Shown: positions 1 to 8,640 of the stretch, one piece after another
Layout of the letters: every line of letters starts with the position of its first letter
Position numbering within the stretch: the stretch's first letter is position 1
Assembly: GCA_963703605.1 (NCBI GenBank)
Contig: CAVPFC010000048.1
Coordinates: 1 to 64,000, forward strand
From: DASXKD01 sp963703605
GTDB taxonomy: Bacteria > Actinomycetota > Actinomycetes > Streptosporangiales > Streptosporangiaceae
Direction of reading: 5' to 3'
Length of the DNA stretch: 64,000 nt
The notes under the pieces: generated by a model
Told to the model about the DNA's origin: nothing
Seen by the model: only the letters and a program-made list of their open reading frames with translations
The model's database searches: none
Position numbers and translations under genes: made by a program

Positions 1-540
1 CGCCAGGAACACATCGCAGTGCGTGGCGGCGTATTCGGCCCGGGCGAACATCCCGGGATCGAGCGGCTGACCGAACATGACGGTCGCCGACTTGAGGATC
101 CCGCCGCAGCCGCGGCAGTCCGGGTCCGGCTCGCCCGCGTCGACCCTGGCCAGCGCCTCGGTCATCGGCGAGCGGGCACCGCAGGACACGCACACCACGC
201 CGAACATGGTCCCGTGCAGCTCGATGACCTGCTCCGGGGGCGTGCCCGCCTTCTGGTGCAGGCCGTCGATGTTCTGCGTGATCACCGAGGTGCCGATGCC
301 GGACCGGGCCATTTCGGCCAGCGCGGTGTGCGCGGCGTTCGGCTCCGCGCGCCAGGCCGGGTGGTCCCGGCGCGCCTGCCAGGACCGGCGGCGCACCGCG
401 GCGTCGCCGACGTAGGACTGATAGGTGGCCAGCCGCTGGGCGCCCGGGTTCTGAGTCCACACCCCCTGCGGGCCGCGGAAGTCGGGAATGCCGGAGTCGG
501 TCGACACCCCGGCCCCGGTCAGCACCGCAACGGCCCGCAC
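1..540 (-). CDS. Sir2-family NAD-dependent protein deacetylase, cut by left edge
   Basis: Sirtuin: removes acyl groups from lysines using NAD, in the cytoplasm. The reverse strand reads VLTGAGVSTDSGIPDFRG (NAD-binding GAG and GIPDFR), then QNIDGLHQKAG and ELHGT with the catalytic His, then a zinc site of two CxxC pairs (CVSC and CRGC), then MFGQPLDP. The C-terminal third is beyond the window. The GTG at 540 gives the usual short lead before the GAG motif. The frame stays open to a GTG at 672, but that extension crosses a 23-bp repeat tract and looks non-coding, so I prefer 540. Identity is clear from the motifs; the start is uncertain because neither candidate has a strong ribosome site. Confidence 0.85.
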   Translation of the reverse strand, partial: MRAVAVLTGAGVSTDSGIPDFRGPQGVWTQNPGAQRLATYQSYVGDAAVRRRSWQARRDHPAWRAEPNAAHTALAEMARSGIGTSVITQNIDGLHQKAGTPPEQVIELHGTMFGVVCVSCGARSPMTEALARVDAGEPDPDCRGCGGILKSATVMFGQPLDPGMFARAEYAATHCDVFLA

Positions 541-560
541 CCCCCGAGCCCAGTGCTTGT

Positions 561-624
561 CCCGCCCCCGCGCTCTGCTAGTTCCCGCCCCCGCGCCCCG
601 CTGGTTCCCGCCCCCGCTCTCCGG
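561..624. repeat. Three imperfect 23-bp direct repeats
   Basis: Units start at 561, 584 and 607 and each begins cccgcccccgc; the third is incomplete. They lie at or just upstream of the sirtuin start. A unit of 23 bp cannot keep a reading frame, which argues against coding. The core CCCCGCGCTCTGCT also occurs, on the other strand, in the repeat tract inside the acyl-CoA ligase gene at 12275-12358. Confidence 0.7.
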
Positions 625-817
625 CCCGGCTCCCGGGCCGGCGTCATCCGGCAGGGATTCGGCACAGCTCACCCTGCCGATCCTCGGCTACTGCGGCCCG
701 CCAGGCAAACGGCAATTGCGCCGTCACCATCGCATGGCGGCAGCCAAATCTCTCCATGGGCAAGTTCTCCGGGAGTTCAGGTTTTGCTCTGGTATGCGAC
801 AGACCGGGGCCCGGTGG

Positions 818-1603
818 TTACAGGGCCCCGACTTTGGGATCGCCCGGCGGGATGCGCAGCACCTTGGTCGCCTGCTCGCCGGAGGCCGTCGTCATCGTGG
901 TGATGGACACGACGCAGGGCGGCACCGCTCTGGCCTTGGAGCACTTGGGCAGGGGCCCGTTCTTGACCGTGTGGCCCTGGGCGTCGGTGAAGGGCACGGC
1001 CGACGAGAAACACGTCGTGTGCACCAGGGCCGGGCTCGTTACGTGGTACACCACGGTAACCGTGAGGTGGCCCGTGAACCCGCTGTCGGTCAGCGCCCCG
1101 TCGGTCTCCACCGCCGGGTCGCAATTTTTGATCTTGTATGGGCCGACGAAGAAGTCGATCGTGGCTGGCACTCCGGGCTGGGTGTTACCGGTGGCGCTGA
1201 GCCGCTTGACGCCGCTGACGTTGTGCAAGGTCTGCGTGCACGTCGGCCCCGGGGAACAGTTGGTCAGCTCGAGCGTGCCGCTCGCCGATGCCGTGTTGCC
1301 GTGGGCGTCGGTCTCGGCCACCTCCGGGATGAAGCGGCCGGCGGCCGGGTAGGTGTGGACCACCTCGCGGCTTGTGCTCCTTACCGACTTCCCGTCGCCG
1401 AACCGGAAGAAGTACGAGATGACGTGGGCGGGGAACCCCGTGGAGTTGGCCACGAGGGTCACCGTCAGGGGCGCTGGCGCCGGGTCGATCGACAGCTCGG
1501 CAGCAGGCCGGCCCGCGGCGCCGGCCGGGACGGCCCACATCATGCCCACGGCACATATCACGGCGGCCACCGCCGCGCCGCGGCGACATCGCAGCAGTCC
1601 CAC
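818..1603 (-). CDS. Secreted PKD-like domain protein
   Basis: About 261 aa. The N-terminus (VGLLRCRRG then a long Ala/Val/Met stretch ending AGAAG) is a signal peptide, so the product is exported. A region with FRFGDG and VVHTYPAAGRF matches the PKD beta-sandwich pattern (x-FGDG-x and HTY-x-x-x-G), normally an adhesion or spacer module. The rest is rich in Thr and Val, with Cys pairs (NCSPGPTC; KNCDP, TTC, PKCSK, PPC) that may form disulfides outside the cell. The GTG at 1603 is chosen because GGGAGG stands 5 nt upstream and the signal peptide starts properly; an upstream ATG at 1645 is possible. It lies 142 bp downstream of the SARP regulator on the same strand. Function beyond surface or secreted protein is unknown. 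Confidence 0.7.
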   Translation of the reverse strand: MGLLRCRRGAAVAAVICAVGMMWAVPAGAAGRPAAELSIDPAPAPLTVTLVANSTGFPAHVISYFFRFGDGKSVRSTSREVVHTYPAAGRFIPEVAETDAHGNTASASGTLELTNCSPGPTCTQTLHNVSGVKRLSATGNTQPGVPATIDFFVGPYKIKNCDPAVETDGALTDSGFTGHLTVTVVYHVTSPALVHTTCFSSAVPFTDAQGHTVKNGPLPKCSKARAVPPCVVSITTMTTASGEQATKVLRIPPGDPKVGAL

Positions 1604-1745
1604 GGGACCTCCCCGAGATTCGGCGGCACACCTCAGTCCGTCCACGCTCGGCCCCTGTAGTGGCTGCTGTCAATGCGCTGGATCGCGCCCGGTGTGTTTT
1701 TTCGTCTCGAGTACACATCCGGGCCGGCAACCATCGTTGCGGCGG

Positions 1746-4700
1746 TCATGTGCCCGGTGCTGGCGGGCCTGCCCGCGGCGGTTGGGGCCCGTCATCGCCG
1801 GGGAGGTCGCCGGCCCCCAGCGCTAGCTCGACGGCGCGCGCCGCGCCGAGGCGCCGGCCGGCCGCATACTGCCGGTCGAACCGATCACCCAGGTGGGCGC
1901 GCAGCACGCCGCGGGCCCGGTCCCGCAGCCTGGCCTCCAGCGGTTCTGGCGTCTCGCGCAGCTCCTCGAACAGGGCGTCGGCCGCCCCGTGCAGCGCCGC
2001 CGCCCGCAGGTGCTGGCCGGGGCCGGCGGATGTCACCGCGAGCCCGAGCACCGCATAGGCGACCAGCGAGCGCTGGCCGGTCTCGCCAGCCAGGCCAAGC
2101 ACCTCGGCGAAGGCCGCCGCGGCCGCCACGGCATCCCCGCCGAGGGCGGCCGCCATTCCGGAGCCGTACTCCAGGTACGGCAGGATACCGACGCTGTGTG
2201 ACCGGCTGGCCACGTCGAGCCCGCGGGCGAAGTGCGCGCGGGCGGCGTCGTAGTCGCCGAGCTCGAGCTCCAGTACGGCCAGGTTGTTCAGCGTGCTGGC
2301 GTGGCCCTCGTGGTCGGCGGACGACTCGCAGTAGGTCAGGGCCCGCTCGTAGTCCGACCGGGCCATGGCCGGGTCCCGCTCCTGCCAGGCGGCCGCGCGG
2401 GCGTCGTAGGCCCTGGCCAGAAGGTGTGTCTCGGCGCCCAGGGAGGCCAGCTCCACCGCTTCGCTCGCCATCGAGATCGCCCCGTCCTTGTCGCCTCGCC
2501 GGTCGGCGACCCAGGCCAGGTGGCGCAGCGCGTCGGCGACAAGGGATGGGTCGGCGAGCTGCCGGGCGATGCCGACCGCGGCGTCGAGGACCGCCTGCGC
2601 GCGGGTCAGGTCGCCGCTGCGGCACAGCAGGTGCCCGTTCATGGTGAGCGCGGCGCAGCGCAAAGCGGTGGGCGCAGCCGCCCGGGGGCGGCCAAGCGCG
2701 GCATCGAGGAGCTCGACCCCCTGGCTGTAGGAGCCGGAGCTGCTCCAGTACCAGCCAAGCGCCGTCGCCAGGCGCAGCGCGCCTGGCCACCCGTCCGGGG
2801 CGGCAAGGAAATGGTCGAACGCGGCGAGAAGGTTGTCGCGGTCGACGGCGAGACGGGCCCGGGCCGCCACCTGCCCGGCCCGGGAGAACTGCGGCGCGGC
2901 GGCCTCGGCCAGCTCCAGGAACAGCGCGGCGTGCGCCTGCCGCGCGGACAGCTCCTCGTCACCGGCGGCCCGCAGCCGCTCCGCGGCGTACTCGCGTACG
3001 GTCTCCAGCAACCGGTAACGCGCGGTGTCGCCGGTCGTGTCGGCCTGAACGAGGCTCTTGTCCACCAGCGACCCCAGCAGGTTCATGACGTCCCACCGAC
3101 CGGGCCCGTCGCGGCCGGCCACCAACTCCGCGTCGCTGAGATAACAGCCTCCGGCGAAGACCGACAAGCGGCTCAGCACCGCCCGTTCGTCGCCGCTGAG
3201 CAGCTCGTAGGACCAGTCGATCAGCGCCCGCAGGGTCCGCTGGCGCGGCTGGGCGCCCGCACCGCCGGTGAGCATCCCGAACCGGTCACCGAGGCGGCTC
3301 TCGATGTCGGCCAGGGTCAGGGACCGCATGCGGGCCGCCGCCAGCTCCAGCGCCAGCGGGATGCCGTCGAGGCGACGGCACAAGGACGCGGCCGGCGGGC
3401 TGTCGCTGGCCCGGAGCTTGAAGTCCGCCTGATGGCTCCTGACCCGTTCGACGAAGAGCTGGATCGCCTCGGACTCCAGGAGCTGGTCCGGGTGCCCGGC
3501 GCTCTGCGGCGCCGGGAGGCTCATCGGGGGCACCTGGTACACCGCTTCGCCGGCCACCCGCAGCCGTTCCCGGCTGGTGGCCAGGATCCGCAGGCCGGGG
3601 CCGGCCCGCAGCAGCAGCCGCGCGAACTCCGCCGCGGCTTCGCGGACATGCTCGCAGTTGTCGAGCACGAGCAGTTGTGCCCCGCCGCTGAGCTCCCGCG
3701 TGACGGCGTCGCCCAGATCCGCGCCAGGCCGCTCGCGGACGCCGGTGGCCCGGGCCAGCTCCCGCACCACCTGCGCCCCATCGGCCACCGCCGCCAGATC
3801 GGCCAGCCACACACCGTCACCGGGGCCCGCCAGCACGGCCCGCGCGGTGCGCAGCGCGATACGGGTCTTGCCGATCCCGCCCACCCCGGTCAAGGTCACC
3901 AGCCGGCCTGCGCTGAGCAACGCCATGATCTGGGCGAGCTGCTCCGCACGGCCGACAAAGGAGCTGAGCTCGGACGGCAGGTTGTTGCGCTGGCCCGGCG
4001 ATCCGGCGCCCTTCCCCGGCGCCTGACCGGATCGGCCGGGCCGGGCATCCTGGCCCCGACGGGCCATGAGCGCCGGCTCCTGGCGCAGTACGGCACCTTC
4101 GAGCCCGGCAAGCTCGGGGCCCGGATCGATGCCAAGCTCGTCGCGCAGCAGCTCCCGGACGCGCTGGTAGGCCTGGAGCGCGTCGGCCTGCCGGCCGCTC
4201 CGGTACAGGGCCAGGATCAGCTTCGCCCACAGGCCCTCGCGCAGCGGGTGCTGGCTCACCGCGGCCTCGGCGGCGCCCACCACGTCAGCGTGCTCCCCGA
4301 GCTCGATCCTGGCCGCCAGCCACGCCTCCAGGCCTGCGGCCCGCAGCTCCTCCAGCCGGATCGCCTCGGGCGCCGCCCACGCCGCCCCGGCCGCGTCGGA
4401 CAGCGCCGCGCCCCGCCACCGGTCCAGCCCGCGGCCGAGCAGCCCGGCGGCCCGTCCCGGATCCCCCTCGCGCAGGGCAGCCCGGCCCTCGGCCGCCTCT
4501 TCCTCGAACAACCGGGCGTCCAGCTCCCCCGGGCCGACCACGACCAGGTAGGCCCCGTCGCGGTAGCTCAGCACACCGGATCCGAGCGCCCGGCGGAGCA
4601 GCGACACGTGACTCTTCAGGGTTGACCCGGCGCCGGGCGGCGGCTGTCCCTCCCAGAGGTCCTCCCTGAGAACGTCGAGGGGGACCGGCTGGTTGGCCGC

Positions 4701-4811
4701 CATGAGCAGCCGGGTCAGCAGGCGCCTGCGCACCGCCCCGTGGAGGGCGACGGGGCCGTTCTCGTCGGCTACGACCGTCGGACCCAGCAATCCGAACGTC
4801 AGCCGTCCCAT
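1746..4811 (-). CDS. AfsR/SARP-type regulator with NB-ARC and TPR-like domains
   Basis: 1021 aa cytoplasmic transcription factor. Residues 1 to about 95 are the OmpR-like winged helix (LTFGLLGPTVV, STLKSHVSLLRRALG, YRDGAYLVVV), followed by the bacterial transcriptional activator domain to about 245 (ELDARLFEEE, YRSGRQADALQAYQRVRELLRDELGI). A linker leads to an NB-ARC ATPase with P-loop GVGGIGKT near residue 310, LLVLDNCEH (Walker B) and GIPLALELAAARM. The C-terminal half is helical TPR-like repeats. This is the architecture of SARP-STAND regulators, which usually activate secondary metabolism or secreted products. No biosynthetic cluster is present here. The gene is divergent from the secreted ASH-type protein at 5010 and upstream of the PKD-like protein, so these are the obvious candidate targets (inference). 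Confidence 0.9.
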   Translation of the reverse strand: MGRLTFGLLGPTVVADENGPVALHGAVRRRLLTRLLMAANQPVPLDVLREDLWEGQPPPGAGSTLKSHVSLLRRALGSGVLSYRDGAYLVVVGPGELDARLFEEEAAEGRAALREGDPGRAAGLLGRGLDRWRGAALSDAAGAAWAAPEAIRLEELRAAGLEAWLAARIELGEHADVVGAAEAAVSQHPLREGLWAKLILALYRSGRQADALQAYQRVRELLRDELGIDPGPELAGLEGAVLRQEPALMARRGQDARPGRSGQAPGKGAGSPGQRNNLPSELSSFVGRAEQLAQIMALLSAGRLVTLTGVGGIGKTRIALRTARAVLAGPGDGVWLADLAAVADGAQVVRELARATGVRERPGADLGDAVTRELSGGAQLLVLDNCEHVREAAAEFARLLLRAGPGLRILATSRERLRVAGEAVYQVPPMSLPAPQSAGHPDQLLESEAIQLFVERVRSHQADFKLRASDSPPAASLCRRLDGIPLALELAAARMRSLTLADIESRLGDRFGMLTGGAGAQPRQRTLRALIDWSYELLSGDERAVLSRLSVFAGGCYLSDAELVAGRDGPGRWDVMNLLGSLVDKSLVQADTTGDTARYRLLETVREYAAERLRAAGDEELSARQAHAALFLELAEAAAPQFSRAGQVAARARLAVDRDNLLAAFDHFLAAPDGWPGALRLATALGWYWSSSGSYSQGVELLDAALGRPRAAAPTALRCAALTMNGHLLCRSGDLTRAQAVLDAAVGIARQLADPSLVADALRHLAWVADRRGDKDGAISMASEAVELASLGAETHLLARAYDARAAAWQERDPAMARSDYERALTYCESSADHEGHASTLNNLAVLELELGDYDAARAHFARGLDVASRSHSVGILPYLEYGSGMAAALGGDAVAAAAAFAEVLGLAGETGQRSLVAYAVLGLAVTSAGPGQHLRAAALHGAADALFEELRETPEPLEARLRDRARGVLRAHLGDRFDRQYAAGRRLGAARAVELALGAGDLPGDDGPQPPRAGPPAPGT

Positions 4812-5009
4812 ACTCCCTCCGAGGCGGAGCCTAGCAATGGCCGCCGGCGGCGCACAACGGACAACGGGCGGGACGGGCGCAGCCCGGCGCCATCGTTCCC
4901 GCCGGCCGTGGCCGGCCTTCGTTCAACCCCGCTTGGACCGGCTTTCAACCGCTCCCTCGTAGCGTCGGCGCCAAGCCGGAAGAACAGCTTCACGAATGGA
5001 GACAGAGTC

Positions 5010-5786
5010 ATGCGAGGACTTTCTCGGCTCGGCCGCGGCGCGGCCCGGTTCCCCTTGGCCCTGGGCGTTGCGGCCAGCATTGTCGCAATGGCTGCCAGCG
5101 CGGCCCAGGCCGAACCCTTCCCCCACCCATGGACGGCCAACTATCACGACTTCGGAACGCTTTCCGGGTCGCACACGTTCGTCTTCACCAACGTCTACAC
5201 GCCGCCGCTCATGGGCCAGCCCACGCCGTTCGGGCACCCCGAGTTCAGCATCACCGGCAACACCTGCGCGGCCCCGGTCGCCCCCGGCGGCACGTGCAAG
5301 GTGACGGTCCACTACGCCGCGGACGGCCAGCCGATCGCCGACAGCCTGCAAATGAGCTTCACCGCCCCGAGCGGGGGGCCGGTGGCCACTCCGCCGGTGC
5401 TGTTGCTCGCGGGCGGGCAGCCGTACGTGAAGACCGGGCACAAGAGCGGCGTGTTCACCTTTCCTACGTCGACCCAGACGAGCAACCGGACCCCTGGCCC
5501 GGATATACCGCCATTCCCGGCCGAGACGGTGACGATCCAGTACTTCGGTGTCCCCGCAATACTCAAAGTGGATTTCCAGCCGCAGCTGAGGGCCCCGTTT
5601 TCCGTGCTCCGTAACGGCTGCAAGACCGCGGGAACGGGAGCCTGCCGGGTCGTCCTCAGGTTCGCGCCGGCCGCCGCGGGGCAATACACCGCGAACTTCC
5701 AGATGAGCTTCGAGAACGCCCAGACCGGGGCGTCGCTGCCCACCCAGGACGTGACCCTCGTCGGCAACGCGGCCGCCGCGGGGTAG
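5010..5786 (+). CDS. Secreted ASH-like (choice-of-anchor D type) protein
   Basis: 258 aa. ATG at 5010 follows GGAG and begins a signal peptide (MRGLSRLGRGAARFPLA, hydrophobic stretch, cleavage near AAQA). The mature protein has two similar beta-sandwich halves, each with the pattern of ASPM/SPD-2/hydin repeats: a phrase like FSITGNTCAAPVAPGGTCKVTVHYA near residues 80-105, and GCKTAGTGACRVVLRFAPAAAGQY near 210-230. Each half has a Cys pair flanking a Gly-rich turn. Such proteins are exported and often surface-bound; no enzyme motif is seen. It is transcribed away from the SARP regulator and ends at a strong hairpin. Confidence 0.7.
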   Translation: MRGLSRLGRGAARFPLALGVAASIVAMAASAAQAEPFPHPWTANYHDFGTLSGSHTFVFTNVYTPPLMGQPTPFGHPEFSITGNTCAAPVAPGGTCKVTVHYAADGQPIADSLQMSFTAPSGGPVATPPVLLLAGGQPYVKTGHKSGVFTFPTSTQTSNRTPGPDIPPFPAETVTIQYFGVPAILKVDFQPQLRAPFSVLRNGCKTAGTGACRVVLRFAPAAAGQYTANFQMSFENAQTGASLPTQDVTLVGNAAAAG

Positions 5787-5837
5787 GCCCCCGGCGGCCG
5801 GCCGCCCAGGCGTGCCGCCACGGGCGGCGCGGCACGA

Positions 5838-5884
5838 CAGGGCGGCGGCGGTCCGGCCCGGCAACGGGCCGGGCCGCCGCCCTG
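5838..5884 (+). terminator. Long GC hairpin after the secreted protein gene
   Basis: Arms starting CAGGGCGGCGGC and ending GCCGCCGCCCTG pair across a GCAA loop, with a small bulge. There is no T-tract, as is common in actinomycetes. It separates the 5010 gene from the transporter operon. Confidence 0.7.
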
Positions 5885-6130
5885 TGGATCCACGTGGCTC
5901 CCGTCATCATCGCCGCGAGCGCCGAGCCCACCGCGGGAAGACGGCCGCGCGATCCGCGGGAACGCTGGCGCCTCAGCGATCAGCCCCGGACCATGACGCT
6001 GCGACGCCGGGCGCCACGCAGTGTCTCGGTTCGGCCACGAATCGGTTTGGGTCTTGTCTGCCGCCCGAACCTGGCCTTGAATTGTGGTTCATCATCTCCC
6101 GGTCACTGCCCTGTGAGCAGGAAAAGTGTG

Positions 6131-7033
6131 ATGAACGATAGTTCAGAATGGGCGCCGAGGACGCCAGCCGGCGAAGGTGCCGGCATGCTGGACATTCGCG
6201 ACGTCACGGTCCGGTTCGGCGGTCTGACCGCGCTGGATTCGGTGTCGTTCACGGCCGCGCCACGCCAGGTGACCGGCGTCATCGGGCCGAACGGGGCGGG
6301 CAAGACCACCCTGCTCAACGTGCTGTGCGGGTTCGTGCGGCCTGACTCAGGCCGGCTGACCTTCGGCGGCACCGAGCTGACCGGGCGCAAGCCGCACCAG
6401 CTCGCCTCGCTCGGCATCGCGCGGACCCTCCAGAACGTCGGCCTGTTCCCCCGGCTCACCGTGCTGGAGAACGTGATGGCCGGGGCCAACTGCCACGCCC
6501 GGGCCGGCTTCTGGCCCGCGCTGGCCGGCCTGCCCCGGTCCGACCGCGACGAGCGCAGGCTGCGGCGGAGCGCGCTGGACGCGCTCGACCGGCTCGGCAT
6601 CGCCGACACCGCCGACAACCTGCCCGGCCAGCTCCCGTTCGCGCACCGCAAGCGGGTCGCCCTCGCCCGGGTCCTGGTGGCGCAGCCCCGGCTGCTGCTG
6701 CTCGACGAGCCGGCCAGCGGGCTGACCGAAACCGAGCTGCCCGAGCTGGGGCGGCTGATCACCAACCTCGCGGCCGACGCCTCCGTGGTCGTGATCGAGC
6801 ACCGCATGGACCTGATGATGTCGGTCTGCGACGCGATCGCCGTGCTCGACTTCGGCAAGCTGATCGCCTGGGGCACCCCGAAACAGGTGCAGGCCGACCC
6901 GGCGGTCACCGAGGCCTACCTCGGCGCGGAACGCCGCCGGGAGCCGGCGGCCCCGGACGGGCCGCAAGGGGACGAGCCGCCGCGGGACGAGCCGCCGCCT
7001 GGGCGGCCGGGCGGGGAGCGTCCCGGTGACTAG
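6131..7033 (+). CDS. livG: HAAT ABC transporter ATP-binding protein (LivG-like)
   Basis: First of five genes of a branched-chain-amino-acid-type importer. Cytoplasmic ATPase subunit: Walker A GPNGAGKTT, a LivG-type Q-loop region (GIARTLQNVGLFPRLTVLENVM), degenerate signature region (LPFAHRKRVALARVL), Walker B LLLLDEPASG, H-switch IEHRMDLMM. The ATG at 6131 has AGGA 8 nt upstream; an internal ATG at 6185 with GAAGG 7 nt upstream starts right at the conserved core (MLDIRDVTVRFGG) and may be the true start. The C-terminal tail is Pro/Arg/Asp-rich. The end overlaps livF by 8 nt. Confidence 0.9.
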   Translation: MNDSSEWAPRTPAGEGAGMLDIRDVTVRFGGLTALDSVSFTAAPRQVTGVIGPNGAGKTTLLNVLCGFVRPDSGRLTFGGTELTGRKPHQLASLGIARTLQNVGLFPRLTVLENVMAGANCHARAGFWPALAGLPRSDRDERRLRRSALDALDRLGIADTADNLPGQLPFAHRKRVALARVLVAQPRLLLLDEPASGLTETELPELGRLITNLAADASVVVIEHRMDLMMSVCDAIAVLDFGKLIAWGTPKQVQADPAVTEAYLGAERRREPAAPDGPQGDEPPRDEPPPGRPGGERPGD

Positions 7034-7748
7034 CCCGGCGGCCCTGGCGGTCGAGCACGTGGTGGCCGGTTACGGCGGCGTGCTCGCGCTCCAGGATGTG
7101 TCGATCACCGCCAGCCCCGGCACGATCACCGCGGTGCTCGGCGCGAACGGGGCAGGCAAGACCACGCTGCTGGCCACGATCAGCGGGTTCGTCCGGCCCC
7201 GGCAGGGCCGGATCCGGCTGGACGACACCGACCTGGCCCGCCGCCGCCCCGAGGAGATCGTCCGCGCCGGGGTGGCCCACGTGCCGGAGGGCCAGGCGGT
7301 GATCACCGAGCTGACCGTCGAGGAGAACCTGCGGGTCGGCGGGCTGCGGCGGCCCGGGCGGACGGACCGTTCCCGCGCCCTCGCCGACACCTACCAGCGC
7401 TTCCCGATGCTGGCCAAGGCGCAGCACCGGAGCGCGGGCACCCTGTCCGGCGGCGAGCGCCAGATCCTCGTGATCGCGCGTGCCCTGATGGCCCGGCCGC
7501 GGGTCCTGCTGCTCGACGAGCCGTCGCTCGGGCTCGCCCCGAAGATCGTCACCCAGGTCATGGACCTGATCCTCCGGCTGCGCGACGAGACCGGGCTGAC
7601 CGTGGTGCTGGTCGAGCAGAACGCGCGCAGCGCGCTGGCCATCGCCGACCACGGCGTGGTCCTCAACGTCGGCCGGGTGGTCGCGGCGGAGAACGCGGCC
7701 CTGCTCGCTGCCGACGAAGCCCTCCGCAAGCACTACCTGGGGTTCTAG
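7026..7748 (+). CDS. livF: HAAT ABC transporter ATP-binding protein (LivF-like)
   Basis: 240 aa second ATPase of the importer. Walker A GANGAGKTT, LivF-type segment HVPEGQAVITELTVEENLRVGG, signature LSGGERQ, Walker B VLLLDEPSLGLAP, H-loop VEQNARSAL. Length and motifs are typical of LivF. GTG start at 7026 lies inside the end of livG, suggesting translational coupling; livH follows after 13 nt behind an AGGAGG site. Confidence 0.92.
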   Translation: MTSPAALAVEHVVAGYGGVLALQDVSITASPGTITAVLGANGAGKTTLLATISGFVRPRQGRIRLDDTDLARRRPEEIVRAGVAHVPEGQAVITELTVEENLRVGGLRRPGRTDRSRALADTYQRFPMLAKAQHRSAGTLSGGERQILVIARALMARPRVLLLDEPSLGLAPKIVTQVMDLILRLRDETGLTVVLVEQNARSALAIADHGVVLNVGRVVAAENAALLAADEALRKHYLGF

Positions 7749-7761
7749 GAGGCCGGGCCAG

Positions 7762-8640
7762 ATGACCGAGTTCTTGCAGTTCACGCTCGGCGGGGTCAGC
7801 TTCGGGATGATCTACGCGGCGATCGGCCTGTCCCTCGTGCTGATCTGGCGCGGCACCCGCATCCTCAACTACTCCCAGGGCGCGATGGCGATGCTCACCA
7901 CCTACATCGCGCTGACCGTCATCACCCGCACCGGCTCCTACTGGGCCGGCTTCGCCGTCGCCCTGGCCGCCGGGCTGGTGCTGGGGGGCGTGATCGAGCG
8001 GCTGGTGATCCGCCCGGTGGAGAACAAGCCGCCGCTGAACGCGGTGGTGGTGACGATCGGGCTGCTGGTGTTCCTCGAAGGCATCGCCGGCATCTTCTAC
8101 GGCGGCCAGTACCGGTCCTTCCCCACGCCGTTCTCCATCACCGGGCTGCACGCCGGATCGGTGCCGCTGGGCATTTCTCTCAACGATGTGTTCGTGGCGG
8201 CCGCCGTCCTGGCCGCTGCCCTGGCGCTCGCGGTGCTGTTCCGGTACACCTCGGCCGGGCTGCGCCTGCGCGCGGCCGCGTTCAACGCGTACGCGGCCCG
8301 GCTGCTCGGGGTCCGGGTCGGCCGGGTGCTCACGCTCGGCTGGGCGCTCGCGGGGCTCATCGGCGCGCTGGCCGGGCTGCTCGTGTCGCCCAACACGTTC
8401 CTGTACCCCAACAGCATGGACTCGATCTTCGTGCTGGGGTTCACCGCCGCGGTGATCGGCGGGCTGGACAGCCCGGTGGGCGCGATCGTGGGCGGGCTCA
8501 TCCTCGGCGTGTCGCTCAACTACGCCGGGGGGTATCTCGGCTCCAACCTGGTGCCGCTGTTCGGGCTCGCCGCGCTCATCACGGTGCTGATGGTCCGCCC
8601 GTCCGGGCTCTTCTCCGCGACTCACAGCCGGCAGGTATGA
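7762..8640 (+). CDS. livH: HAAT ABC transporter permease (LivH-like)
   Basis: 292 aa integral membrane permease. The N-terminus GVSFGMIYAAIGLSLVLIWRGTRILNYSQGAMAML is the standard LivH opening, and about eight hydrophobic helices follow. GGLDSPVGAIVGGLILGVS near the C-terminus is the family signature facing the ATPases. AGGAGG precedes the ATG. The last four bases overlap livM (ATGA). Confidence 0.92.
   Translation: MTEFLQFTLGGVSFGMIYAAIGLSLVLIWRGTRILNYSQGAMAMLTTYIALTVITRTGSYWAGFAVALAAGLVLGGVIERLVIRPVENKPPLNAVVVTIGLLVFLEGIAGIFYGGQYRSFPTPFSITGLHAGSVPLGISLNDVFVAAAVLAAALALAVLFRYTSAGLRLRAAAFNAYAARLLGVRVGRVLTLGWALAGLIGALAGLLVSPNTFLYPNSMDSIFVLGFTAAVIGGLDSPVGAIVGGLILGVSLNYAGGYLGSNLVPLFGLAALITVLMVRPSGLFSATHSRQV

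Noticed and set aside
2232..4625. A 797-codon open frame on the plus strand
   Set aside because: It is antisense to the SARP/NB-ARC gene, whose motifs are unmistakable; the plus product is Gly/Arg/Gln-rich low-complexity sequence, as expected from GC-rich third positions.
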